DNA of 25,259 bases from a virus: IMG/VR virus record IMGVR_UViG_3300010296_000075, positions 1 to 25,259 of that record. One strand, 5' to 3'. The translations under genes and the position numbers were made by a program. This document shows, one piece after another, positions 1 through 6,715 of this stretch; positions within the stretch are counted from its first letter, which is position 1; each line of letters begins with the position of its first letter. A model generated the notes under the pieces. The model was not told the origin of the DNA, made no database searches, and saw only the letters and a program-made list of their open reading frames with translations.

Positions 1-2
1 AG

Positions 3-155
3 ATGCGCCCACCCGGTGGGTGGCGTGTGCCAGACGGCTCGAAGCGTTATGAGGTTGTGAACCTTGCCGGTCAGGGGATGCGTCAAGCGGAGGTCGCCAG
101 AACTGTTGGCGTCTCAAAGCAGCGCGTGTCCCAGATTCTGAAGCGCTGGTTCTAA
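3..155 (+). CDS. Small HTH DNA-binding protein (possibly 5'-truncated by window edge)
   Basis: An open frame of 50 codons runs from an ATG at the window edge to TAA at 153-155; the true start may lie upstream. The C-terminal half (roughly residues 25-50) reads as a homeodomain-like helix-turn-helix, with GMRQAEVARTVGVSKQRVSQI resembling resolvase or transposase-type HTH segments. The protein is basic, as expected for DNA binding. It is the only plus-strand gene left of the replication block and converges with it. A phage regulatory role is plausible, but the target cannot be told from sequence. Confidence 0.5.
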   Translation: MRPPGGWRVPDGSKRYEVVNLAGQGMRQAEVARTVGVSKQRVSQILKRWF

Positions 156-188
156 AAAGAAAGAGGGCAGGGAACCACCCCTGCCCTC
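153..188 (-). terminator. Rho-independent terminator of the minus-strand replication operon
   Basis: Positions 163-172 and 179-188 form a perfect 10-bp GC-rich stem (GAGGGCAGGG/CCCTGCCCTC) with a 6-nt loop. Read on the minus strand, the stem is followed by a T-rich tract (TTTCTTTTT) at 162-153. It lies just beyond the last minus-strand gene, and the tail overlaps the end of the opposing plus-strand gene. On the plus strand no T-run follows, so it should work mainly for the minus strand. Confidence 0.75.
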
Positions 189-239
189 AACCCTAATGGA
201 GATTTCCATCTCCGATTGCTGTGTAACACACCGGTGCGT

Positions 240-737
240 CTAGCGCGAGAATAAATGCTGGTGTTCGTATATTGATTTCAGACTTTCTTTCAACAGCTTT
301 GACAGTCCTGTCCGGTTTGTGTTCCCGCTGATGTCCGAGAACTCCCGGATGGAGCAATCGTAAATAATGAAACCCTCCAGCAGTTCGTGTGCCGTCGGGC
401 CAAAGCGCTCGACCACGAACCGACGTAGCTTTTTCAGGATGGCTCTGGCCTCAACCTCTTTGTTCGAGTACACCCGCGCACCCGAACCCCTGACGCTGTT
501 TAAACGGCCAAGCTGGGACTGCACCGAGCCGTGAAGCTGGGCGGTGTATGCGAGGTTCCACCACCAATTCGCAATGTCGTAATCCTGTTCGGACAACTGA
601 CCGCGTAGGTGCGCCCGGTCAATCTGGCGCTGGTCCCTTCGCTTCAGTGTGGATTTATATTTCTCAACCCACACAACCTGAAAGGAACCTTGGTCAGTGT
701 CGATGACCTCTCGCTTATTTTTTGGGGAATTTTTCAA
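240..737 (-). CDS. Putative phage regulator, C-terminal HTH-like region
   Basis: This is the last gene of the minus-strand early operon. The frame is open to an ATG at 821, but that would overlap the helicase by over 100 nt. I prefer a TTG at 737-735 because AGAGGG sits 8 nt upstream and the overlap with the helicase stop falls to about 23 nt; a GTG at 674 is another option. The resulting protein of about 165 aa has a basic N-terminus, a Trp-rich stretch (ANWWWNLAY), and a C-terminal region of alternating helices that faintly recalls DUF6456-type or sigma region 4-like HTH domains. Function is not recognised with certainty; position at the operon end would suit a transcriptional switch protein. 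One GTTTAAAC site lies inside at 498, read as Leu-Asn. Confidence 0.55.
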   Translation of the reverse strand: MKNSPKNKREVIDTDQGSFQVVWVEKYKSTLKRRDQRQIDRAHLRGQLSEQDYDIANWWWNLAYTAQLHGSVQSQLGRLNSVRGSGARVYSNKEVEARAILKKLRRFVVERFGPTAHELLEGFIIYDCSIREFSDISGNTNRTGLSKLLKESLKSIYEHQHLFSR

Positions 738-2220
738 AGAACACGCCCTCTTCTTCTGGCAGGATGCGAAGATGATTGTCGAGCGGGGTGAACTGGAACC
801 GTTTGACACCCGGCTTTCCAATCTTTCTGTGATACCTAGATTTTACCACCAGCACCGCCATGATGCCGTCGCTCTCTGCATGCACAATGACGCCAAGGTC
901 GCACCGGTTGGCCCAGCTTGCCGTGTCAGCAATGTCGTATAGGGTGATGGGTTTGTCCCGCATCTCAGCTTTGATTTTAGTCGGGTGCGCCACGATGATT
1001 AGGTGGACACCCCACTTCTTTGCAAACTTCTTGAACTTACGGATGGCCAGTGACGTGTATTCATGGGTGGACTGCTTGTTGCCCACCTCATGTTCGACCT
1101 CGTTCCATGGGTCAATGACCACGATGTTCACATCATGCCGCAAGATGACCGTCGCCACCCGCTCAAGGATGTAGTCCACAGTTGGAAACTCATCGTCATC
1201 CGGGTAGAGAAAGAAGAAGTTGCGGTCAATCCAAGCGTGGCATTGCTGGCGCTGCGCGTCGTCCTTGAAGCGCGGCACACCGCCCGGTGTAAAGTTAGCG
1301 CCACCACCATGCTCTTCAAGCCACCAGATTTCGAGGTTCTCCCGGTGGTCGTCCTGCGGGTTCTGCTCGAAGCTGGCAAATATAGTCTTGAGACTATGCT
1401 GGTCGGCCATCTTGCAACAGATGTGATTCACCGCTGACGATTTGCCATGGCCGGGGACACCAGACCAAACCGCAAAGTCACCCAGCCTGATTTTCATGTG
1501 GTCATCGAAGGCACCCATGCCCAATGCGTAGGTGGGTCTTGATGGGCTGGGAGGAAGGTCGGACATCTTGTAGACACCAGAGACTGGCATCCATTTGCTA
1601 TGTTCCTCAATGGCTTTCTTCACACCGGCCACGCCGTACTTCATCAGCGCGTCGTTCAGGTCCTTGCATCCCTTCGGGTAGCGCACCCATTTGCAACGCC
1701 CCTTCCCCAGCCGCTTGGCCAAGTCATCACGCAGGATTTGCCCCGGCCCATCGTCATCGGTGGCTAGGATGATTTCCTTCACGTCGAGCAAGTCATCGTA
1801 GGCGTCATCCAGAAAGCTGTACTTTCGAGAATGCTGGTCGTCCGCGAGTGATTGCGTAGGTGCGCCATCGGGACACGAGACCACCCGGACAAACCCGGCA
1901 GTCGCTGCCGCCAATGCATCACACTCACCCTCCGTTATGATTAGGGGCTGGTGCGCTAGCGTCCTGTCTGTGATGACATCGTAATTCCAGAAACACTTTT
2001 CCCCACCAGCATCTTGGAAGAAGTTCTTCTCGTTTAAACGCCGGTGCTTGTTGTTGACGACCTCGCCGCCTTTGATGAAGGGAAACGTGATGCGCTCATG
2101 TGTACCATGTACGCCGAGGCGCAGAGCGATGTCCGTGTCCAGCTTCCTGTCTTCGAGAAACCGAATCATCTCGTTTGAAACCGGCTCCTGAACGCCAGCC
2201 GCAGTGGTGACAGCAGACAT
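715..2220 (-). CDS. Replicative primase-helicase (TOPRIM + RecA-like, T7 gp4B/Twinkle type)
   Basis: This 501-aa protein should prime and unwind DNA at the phage replication fork. A TOPRIM domain is visible at about residues 85-175, with ITEGECDAL carrying the catalytic Glu near 94 and ATDDDGPGQ the acidic DxD near 154. A SF4 RecA-like helicase domain follows: Walker A GVPGHGKSS near residue 255 and Walker B NIVVIDPWNE further on. The N-terminal zinc-binding domain of T7 gp4A is absent here and is encoded by the gene just upstream in another frame. The ATG at 2220 has AAGGAG 9 nt upstream, and the same frame is closed by a TAA shortly before it, so this start is secure. No DNA polymerase is seen in the window. 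Confidence 0.93.
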   Translation of the reverse strand: MSAVTTAAGVQEPVSNEMIRFLEDRKLDTDIALRLGVHGTHERITFPFIKGGEVVNNKHRRLNEKNFFQDAGGEKCFWNYDVITDRTLAHQPLIITEGECDALAAATAGFVRVVSCPDGAPTQSLADDQHSRKYSFLDDAYDDLLDVKEIILATDDDGPGQILRDDLAKRLGKGRCKWVRYPKGCKDLNDALMKYGVAGVKKAIEEHSKWMPVSGVYKMSDLPPSPSRPTYALGMGAFDDHMKIRLGDFAVWSGVPGHGKSSAVNHICCKMADQHSLKTIFASFEQNPQDDHRENLEIWWLEEHGGGANFTPGGVPRFKDDAQRQQCHAWIDRNFFFLYPDDDEFPTVDYILERVATVILRHDVNIVVIDPWNEVEHEVGNKQSTHEYTSLAIRKFKKFAKKWGVHLIIVAHPTKIKAEMRDKPITLYDIADTASWANRCDLGVIVHAESDGIMAVLVVKSRYHRKIGKPGVKRFQFTPLDNHLRILPEEEGVFFEKFPKK

Positions 2221-2374
2221 AAATCTCTTCTCCTTCCATCTTTACAGCGAGAGGTTTGTCCCTCTTGTTATTTTTCCTCTGGCCCTGACACTTGGGGCAG
2301 TACACCTTTTGCCAAAGCCGTCCGGGCCTCAGTCCATGGATGTCATGCTCTGCGATGAAGTCGTCCCGCGTCAT
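2096..2374 (-). CDS. Separate primase zinc-finger protein, overlapping the helicase gene
   Basis: This encodes 92 aa with a CPKC pair near residue 25 and a CCHHCGW cluster near residue 54. The spacing matches the zinc-ribbon of T7 gp4A and DnaG-type primases, which reads the template trinucleotide for primer synthesis. Its ATG overlaps the TGA of the upstream gene as ATGA, a classic translational-coupling junction, which supports it being expressed. The last 125 nt overlap the primase-helicase start, whose frame is shifted by +1. The zinc-finger and the TOPRIM/helicase parts are therefore made as two chains, or joined by frameshifting. The C-terminal tail after the zinc site (Arg/His-rich) is probably not a folded domain. 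Confidence 0.75.
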   Translation of the reverse strand: MTRDDFIAEHDIHGLRPGRLWQKVYCPKCQGQRKNNKRDKPLAVKMEGEEIYVCCHHCGWRSGAGFKRDDSVSRRQEAGHGHRSAPRRTWYT

Positions 2375-3072
2375 AGAAACATCCTGTCTTCATACCGAGG
2401 CTTGGCTGGCTGGTTGAGCCATGTCTTGTAGTGTCCCTTTGAGAAGAAGTTGTACGGGTTGTAGGCCGGTCTGCTGTTTGTGATGCAGTCCTGCACATAC
2501 AACTCCACCGCCACCAGCACAGCATCAGCACCGTCCTGTTCGACAGCCCTCAGGAAGGAGCGCTGCACAACCTCATCCTTCGAGGTCCAGTTGTTCTTGG
2601 GTACAGACTGGTACATGGATTTGAACCTGTCCCAATGTGAGCCATATTCAGAGACACTGGGACTACTTCTTTCTTTCTTCTTTAAAGAGTTCTTCTTTTT
2701 GTGTCCCTGTTCCTGCTCCCGTTCTGCTTCCATCTTGCTTTCACTATGCTGATATTTGTCGTAATTACAGATAGTTATTTGTCCCTTTCCTGCTTCCGTC
2801 TTGTATTCAATCATGTTTTCGTTTTCGAGACGGGACAGAAGGCGACCGACCTTGTTGGTTGACCAACGAAAGCGTGTGGCAATGCATCTCTGGGTGATGA
2901 ACAGGGAACCGCGCGGCACGTCGCAACGTGCGCCATGGATGTTGTGTTGGGTGTCTTGCCACGCCGCTTTCTCAATGAGCCAAAGCCAGCAGAGCCGCTC
3001 CGAATCATCCTTGAAGACGGGGTTCTCCATCCATCCACGATGAACTTTGAACCAGCCTTCAGCCCTTGGCAT
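2371..3072 (-). CDS. Winged-helix replication initiator/organiser-like protein
   Basis: The N-terminal ~110 residues (GWFKVHRGWMENPVF, then LCWLWLIEKAAW, VPRGSLFITQRCIATRF and a closing ICNYDKYQ) follow the pattern of phage replication proteins of the DnaD/O-protein type, where a winged helix binds the origin. A Lys/Glu-rich linker (around residues 115-145) leads to a C-terminal helical region ending NPYNFFSKGHYKTW, typical of helicase-loading partners. The frame opens further upstream to 3159, but I place the start at ATG 3072: it has GGAAG in front and overlaps the preceding stop by only 14 nt. It lies directly upstream of the zinc finger and primase-helicase, consistent with origin recognition and helicase recruitment. 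Confidence 0.82.
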   Translation of the reverse strand: MPRAEGWFKVHRGWMENPVFKDDSERLCWLWLIEKAAWQDTQHNIHGARCDVPRGSLFITQRCIATRFRWSTNKVGRLLSRLENENMIEYKTEAGKGQITICNYDKYQHSESKMEAEREQEQGHKKKNSLKKKERSSPSVSEYGSHWDRFKSMYQSVPKNNWTSKDEVVQRSFLRAVEQDGADAVLVAVELYVQDCITNSRPAYNPYNFFSKGHYKTWLNQPAKPRYEDRMFL

Positions 3073-3298
3073 GGCTTGATTCTTCCGCCTTAGGCAGAAG
3101 CCCCTTTGCCTGAAGCTCTCTGGTTGCGGCGTCAAACCTGACGTGGTTGAGAGGCACATGGGGCCGAAGGCCGTCTAGTGTTGTGCATGTGAAGGTTGCA
3201 ATGGCAGTGCAAAGAAGTGCAGCGTCCTTAGAAAGCTCAATGTCTTGTGACCTGAATGCTGTCCTTGGAACGAGCGTGATTATCTCATTTTGATGCAA
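3059..3298 (-). CDS. 79-aa hypothetical protein, TTG start
   Basis: This is a small gene of unknown function heading the replication sub-operon. It starts at TTG (3298-3296) with a strong GGGGAG Shine-Dalgarno six nt upstream; no ATG is available in frame. Its end overlaps the start of the initiator-like gene by 14 nt, so the two are likely co-translated. The sequence is mixed alpha/beta with a helical C-terminus (VRFDAATRELQAKGLL) that could be a winged-helix fragment, but no family is recognised. The upstream region with two palindromes suggests regulated expression. Confidence 0.68.
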   Translation of the reverse strand: MHQNEIITLVPRTAFRSQDIELSKDAALLCTAIATFTCTTLDGLRPHVPLNHVRFDAATRELQAKGLLPKAEESSHAKG

Positions 3299-3308
3299 GA
3301 TTTACTCC

Positions 3309-3344
3309 CCATATACGAATTAATATGGCTCGTTATGACATAAC
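3309..3344. promoter_or_regulatory. Palindrome pair in the gap between nrdJ and the replication genes
   Basis: In the roughly 80-bp AT-rich gap after nrdJ, CCATAT (3309-3314) and ATATGG (3323-3328) form a 20-bp inverted repeat. GTTATGACATAAC (3332-3344) is a perfect 13-bp palindrome. Both are just upstream of the TTG-start gene at 3298. They look like operators or promoter elements that set the replication genes apart from nrdJ; no convincing -35/-10 pair was found. Confidence 0.35.
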
Positions 3345-3379
3345 CTTTCTCACGCTGCAACCCTTTCGCCTATTTCCTT

Positions 3380-5074
3380 CTATTCGCAGGATTTCATGCC
3401 TGTTTCTGGGTCGATGAAGCAAGCCTCTGCTTTCTGCTCCTCTTCCTTGACCTCGTTCAAAACGCCAAACCTCTGGCCGCTGGCCCGAAACGTCGTACAC
3501 CCTTTCGCGCCGCCCTTCCATGCATCGTAGTACAGCTTCTTGAACTCCTCGAACTTGACGTGGTCACCCACATTGCAAGTCTTGGAGCAAGCTGAGTCGA
3601 TATACTCTTGAGCAACGAGCAGAACGCTCATGTGTTCCGACGCCTCAATCTCATTGGCTGTGCGGCCAGAGACCTGACGAGCGAAGGCATAGTCCTCGAC
3701 GCGCTCTACGATTGGACCGTCGAATGTCTGGATGGTCCGGTCGTAGAAGAGAGAGAACGGCGGCTCAATACCGGACGACACGTTGTCGGCTGACAGGGAG
3801 ATGGTTCCCGTCGGGGCGATGCTTGTCAGGTGCGAGTTGCGAATGCCATGCTGCTGGATGAGATTGCGGACCCGCTCCGGCAGCGACTTGATGTGTTCGC
3901 CTTGCAGGTACAGGTCGCGTTTAAACATCGGAAACGCACCCTTCTCTGCTGCCAGCATAGCGGATGCCGTGTAGCACTCGTCACGCAGACAGGCCAGAAC
4001 CTTACGCTGGAAGTCGAGGAACTTCTCTGTTGCGTATGGCAGTCCCATCATCTCACCGGCGTTTGCAAGGCCTGTAACACCCAGCCCCATGCGACGCTTG
4101 TTCTTGGCTTCCTGCTTCTGCTGGGGCAGCGGGTAGCTCGTCTTGTCAATCACATTGTCCATGGCCCGGACTACATGATGAATGTCTTTCTTCATCTGGT
4201 CGTAGTCGAAGTCACCGCTGTGTGTAACATACTGTGTGAGATTGAAGCTGCCCAAGAGGCACGCGCCATACGGCGGCAGACACTGCTCGGCGCATGGGTT
4301 CGTCGCTTCGAGCGTCTCGCAGTACCACAGGTTGTTGTACTTATTGATGGTGTCGAGGAACAGCACACCCGGTTCTGCCCAGTCCCATGTGCTTCTCATA
4401 ATTTTTTCCCAAAGCTCGACCGGGTCCACCTCTTTATAGACCTTGCCCTCGAACTTGAGTTGGAACGGTGTGCCTGTCTCCAGCGCTTGCATGAACTCAT
4501 CCGTCACACCGACTGAAATGTTGAAGCCGGTCAGCTTGTCGCTGTTGTTCTTACAGGTGATGAACTCCTCCACATCGGGATGGTCCACGCGCAAAACGAG
4601 CATCTGAGCGCCACGTCTGTGACCTGCACTTGAGATGGTGCCGCACACGGCGTCAAAGATGTGAGCGAAGCTGATTGGCCCTGATGCACGACTGTCCAAA
4701 GACTTAATCCAATCACCACGCGGACGGATGCGACTGAAGTCGTAGCCGATGCCACCGCCACGGCGCATGGTCTCGGCGGCCTCGGTTGCCTTCTCCATGA
4801 TGGATGACATCGAGTCTTCGATGATGCCGCTGACGAAGCAGTTAAACGCTGTTACCTGCCGGGGCGAACCAATGTCGGTCTGCACTCGACCCGCTGGCAG
4901 AAAGCGCATGTTGCCAAGGATGTCCTTCAGCGCCACGCGGTGGTCGTCATTGTCTGCAAGTGTTGCGGAGATACGGTAAACCTTACCGGCGAAGTCTTCA
5001 CCGTCGCCACGGTACTTCATCTTGTCAATTTCTTCAGAAATCGGGAGGGTCGGACCCATCATCATGCTGGTCAT
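3380..5074 (-). CDS. nrdJ: Class II (adenosylcobalamin-dependent) ribonucleotide reductase
   Basis: This 564-aa enzyme reduces ribonucleotides to deoxyribonucleotides, feeding phage DNA synthesis; class II enzymes use coenzyme B12 and need no small subunit or oxygen. The signature NPCAEQCLPPYGAC holds the active-site Asn, Cys (thiyl radical) and Glu, plus the Cys corresponding to C419 of the Lactobacillus enzyme. The AFNCFVSG Cys corresponds to its redox partner C119. Also visible are IAPTGTISLSADNVSSGIEP, the SKTCNVGD segment, and GGAKGCTTFRASGQR near the end. The last 12 residues hold two Cys (CFIDPETGMKSC), the swinging tail that re-reduces the active site. ATG 5074 has GAGGAAGAG upstream. 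It overlaps the preceding gene by 41 nt. A GTTTAAAC site is at 3919 (Phe-Lys). Confidence 0.97.
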   Translation of the reverse strand: MTSMMMGPTLPISEEIDKMKYRGDGEDFAGKVYRISATLADNDDHRVALKDILGNMRFLPAGRVQTDIGSPRQVTAFNCFVSGIIEDSMSSIMEKATEAAETMRRGGGIGYDFSRIRPRGDWIKSLDSRASGPISFAHIFDAVCGTISSAGHRRGAQMLVLRVDHPDVEEFITCKNNSDKLTGFNISVGVTDEFMQALETGTPFQLKFEGKVYKEVDPVELWEKIMRSTWDWAEPGVLFLDTINKYNNLWYCETLEATNPCAEQCLPPYGACLLGSFNLTQYVTHSGDFDYDQMKKDIHHVVRAMDNVIDKTSYPLPQQKQEAKNKRRMGLGVTGLANAGEMMGLPYATEKFLDFQRKVLACLRDECYTASAMLAAEKGAFPMFKRDLYLQGEHIKSLPERVRNLIQQHGIRNSHLTSIAPTGTISLSADNVSSGIEPPFSLFYDRTIQTFDGPIVERVEDYAFARQVSGRTANEIEASEHMSVLLVAQEYIDSACSKTCNVGDHVKFEEFKKLYYDAWKGGAKGCTTFRASGQRFGVLNEVKEEEQKAEACFIDPETGMKSCE

Positions 5075-5423
5075 GTGCTTGCTCTTCCTCTAGGTAGCTG
5101 CGTCTCTTGCGGTAAAAAGAGTCGCGAAAATGGACAACGAGGAGCTTTGCTTCCGGCTCACCTTTGGCGAGCCGCTTTGCAAAATTCCTGATTACGCGAG
5201 CATCAATACCGGCGAACTCACACACAGAGAGGAAGTCCTCCTCCTCCTCTTCACTGAGAAACCAGCGAAGAGCCTGTGCTTCTATGCTCTTGTGCTTCCA
5301 TTCCGGCCACCGCATGGACATGCCACGCGACTGGCCTGAGGCATCAAGCAGAGCTTGCAGAACTACAGCTTTCCAGAGTCTTTGTTCGGACTCTAAATCT
5401 AGCTCTTGTGAGCTTCCATCCAT
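5034..5423 (-). CDS. 129-aa phage hypothetical protein
   Basis: It lies between the nuclease and nrdJ in the early operon and overlaps both (80 nt with the former, 41 nt with the latter). The central part (IEAQALRWFLSEEEEEDFLSVCEFAGID) resembles a recurrent small phage family in which an acidic stretch precedes a CEFAGI-type helix, often found near nucleotide-metabolism or replication genes; its role is unknown to me. The N-terminal 35 residues may be over-extended, since the ATG at 5423 has a poor ribosome site and two later ATGs (near 5321) would remove most of the overlap. It is acidic and soluble, with no membrane segment. Confidence 0.62.
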   Translation of the reverse strand: MDGSSQELDLESEQRLWKAVVLQALLDASGQSRGMSMRWPEWKHKSIEAQALRWFLSEEEEEDFLSVCEFAGIDARVIRNFAKRLAKGEPEAKLLVVHFRDSFYRKRRSYLEEEQAHDQHDDGSDPPDF

Positions 5424-5796
5424 TCACGGCGTCCATTGCTTCCTCGACTGAGCGGACTACGACAACGTCGCAGCCGTTCTCAGCAAGACGCTGGTGAAGG
5501 CTACGCTGCGCTGGAGAAAGGCGACCTTTCGGCGTCTTCACTTCCATGCCGTAGTACTTACCGTCGTGTGCAATGAACTGAATGTCTGGCCATCCGGGAT
5601 TGAGACCCGCACGTTTGAGTTTAGCACCCCTCACCCGACCACCGCCGCCAGCAGGGAATGCAGTAAAACAAACAGATGCAGAAAGAATTTTTTTTAAGGC
5701 GTCAATTATAGAGACCTGTAGCAAGAACTCTGGCTCACGCCTTGTTTTTGCTGCGCGATTCTTAGATGTAGAAGTTTTCTTCTGCGGTCTCTTCAC
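5344..5796 (-). CDS. VRR-NUC domain nuclease (PD-(D/E)XK fold)
   Basis: This 150-aa protein is the first gene of the minus-strand early operon. Residues ~60-125 match a VRR-NUC domain: AGLNPGWPDIQFI supplies the catalytic Asp, GMEVKTPKGRLSPAQ the Glu-x-Lys, and the end VVVVRSVEEA is typical of the family. VRR-NUC proteins are structure-selective nucleases (the FAN1 domain) and stand-alone phage versions are common near replication genes, probably resolving branched DNA. The start is GTG at 5796. An in-frame TGA lies about 36 nt upstream and no ATG is available; the ribosome site is weak. The N-terminal ~20 residues are strongly basic. Confidence 0.87.
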   Translation of the reverse strand: MKRPQKKTSTSKNRAAKTRREPEFLLQVSIIDALKKILSASVCFTAFPAGGGGRVRGAKLKRAGLNPGWPDIQFIAHDGKYYGMEVKTPKGRLSPAQRSLHQRLAENGCDVVVVRSVEEAMDAVNGWKLTRARFRVRTKTLESCSSASSA

Positions 5797-5843
5797 GTCT
5801 TTATGTCTTACGTTCTGCTTCTGTTCACCTTGTCATTTGTCCT

Positions 5844-5870
5844 TTTATAGGAAATATTGTGAGACATCAA
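5844..5870 (-). promoter_or_regulatory. Candidate early promoter for the minus-strand replication operon
   Basis: Read on the minus strand, TTGATG (5870-5865) and TATAAA (5849-5844) are separated by 15 bp, slightly short for sigma70 but the best pair in the gap. It would fire into the nuclease gene starting at 5796. The inverted repeat at 5853-5885 overlaps the -35 and spacer, which would let a bound repressor block it. Confidence 0.45.
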
Positions 5871-5885
5871 GCGTCTGGCAGTATT
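5853..5885. promoter_or_regulatory. 33-bp imperfect inverted repeat, candidate repressor operator
   Basis: AATATTGTGAGAC (5853-5865) and GTCTGGCAGTATT (5873-5885) form 13-bp arms matching at 10 positions around a 7-bp centre. It lies in the divergent gap between the CI-like gene and the replication operon and overlaps the candidate minus-strand promoter. Binding by the neighbouring repressor is inferred from position and symmetry only. Confidence 0.5.
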
Positions 5886-5925
5886 CTTGCACACCTTGAA
5901 ATTTGAAATAAAACAGAGGCATAAC

Positions 5926-6612
5926 ATGGCTATAGTTAATAACACACAGAATGCTGAACCCATGCGTAAAGGCGTCAAAACGGATTTGCCCATTTTTAGG
6001 GAAAGGCTGCATGAGGCACTCAAGCAGCTTGACTTGTCTCAACGACAGTTCGCTCTTTCGATAGGCAAAGACCCACGCACAGTTAATCATGTGTTCAAGG
6101 GGCCGGTTCACCCAGACCTTGGAACGCTTAAAGAATTTTGCGAAAGGTTGAACGTATCAGCCGACTGGCTGCTGGGCTTGTCTGACATACAGGAAGACTA
6201 CAAAGCACCTAAAACTATTCATCGGTTTGGCCATCTCAATGATATTACAGACATGTCGAAAAAACTTTATTCGGCCCCCTCATATTCGGAGCTTGATGTT
6301 GCCGACTTACTGATGGCCCCTATGAATAGTGACCATTACGAGCCTAATATTATGAAGGGTGACCTGCTCACAATCGACATGTCCGTAACCGAGGTGACGA
6401 TAGGTGCGATGTATGTCAACTCTTGGCCCGGTGAGGCGCAGTTATATGTCAATTATATGTATCAATCAGACCTAGACGGCAAAATGGGTGTCGTTAGCAT
6501 GTGGCCAAACGGGACTAAAGCTCATACGTTGGGCTTTGAAAGTAGGTTTTTCTCAAAGCACCAGCTTTTGACTCATGGCAGGGTTGTCGGTCGCTATACC
6601 GACATGGAATAA
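5926..6612 (+). CDS. CI-like phage repressor with S24-type C-domain lacking the cleavage residues
   Basis: The start is ATG 5926, with AGAGG six nt upstream; an upstream in-frame ATG at 5887 has no such site. The N-terminal HTH spans about residues 20-75 (LDLSQRQFALSIGKDPRTVN, then LNVSADWLLGLSD), a classic XRE/CI fold. The C-terminal half looks like a LexA/CI S24 beta domain (EPNIMKGDLLTID, GAMYVNSW, GRVVGRY). Where cleavable repressors have D-S-M-E-P, this protein has DHYEP, so the nucleophilic Ser is replaced. The expected Lys after the beta-ribbon appears to be Asn (LYVNYMY). It is therefore probably not self-cleaved after DNA damage. It likely represses the divergent replication operon. 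A terminator follows directly. Confidence 0.88.
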   Translation: MAIVNNTQNAEPMRKGVKTDLPIFRERLHEALKQLDLSQRQFALSIGKDPRTVNHVFKGPVHPDLGTLKEFCERLNVSADWLLGLSDIQEDYKAPKTIHRFGHLNDITDMSKKLYSAPSYSELDVADLLMAPMNSDHYEPNIMKGDLLTIDMSVTEVTIGAMYVNSWPGEAQLYVNYMYQSDLDGKMGVVSMWPNGTKAHTLGFESRFFSKHQLLTHGRVVGRYTDME

Positions 6613-6641
6613 AACACCTCACTTGTAGAAAGAACACCTTT

Positions 6642-6678
6642 AGGCATCTCGTGTTTCTTCGCAAGGTGCCTTTTATTT
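6642..6678 (+). terminator. Rho-independent terminator after the repressor gene
   Basis: AGGCATCT (6642-6649) and AGGTGCCT (6664-6671) pair as an 8-bp stem including one G-U, with a 14-nt loop, followed by TTTATTT. It separates the repressor transcript from the recombination operon whose promoter starts at 6680. Confidence 0.68.
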
Positions 6679-6679
6679 C

Positions 6680-6708
6680 TTGACTTTCGCATCAGTGTCT
6701 CATATTCA
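6680..6708 (+). promoter_or_regulatory. Sigma70-like promoter of the recombination operon
   Basis: TTGACT (6680-6685) and TATTCA (6703-6708) are spaced by exactly 17 bp. The predicted transcription start is at about 6715, essentially at the ATG (6716) of the exonuclease gene, implying a leaderless mRNA. It directly follows the repressor terminator. Confidence 0.6.
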
Positions 6709-6715
6709 GGGACAT

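Noticed and set aside
198-213. Small hairpin GGAGAT-TTCC-ATCTCC after the left terminator
   Set aside because: Six-bp stem without a T-run and next to a much better terminator; could be chance.
3830-4516. 228-codon open frame on the plus strand opposite nrdJ
   Set aside because: It lies wholly antisense to a gene with all class II RNR motifs; composition and lack of a ribosome site point to a shadow frame.
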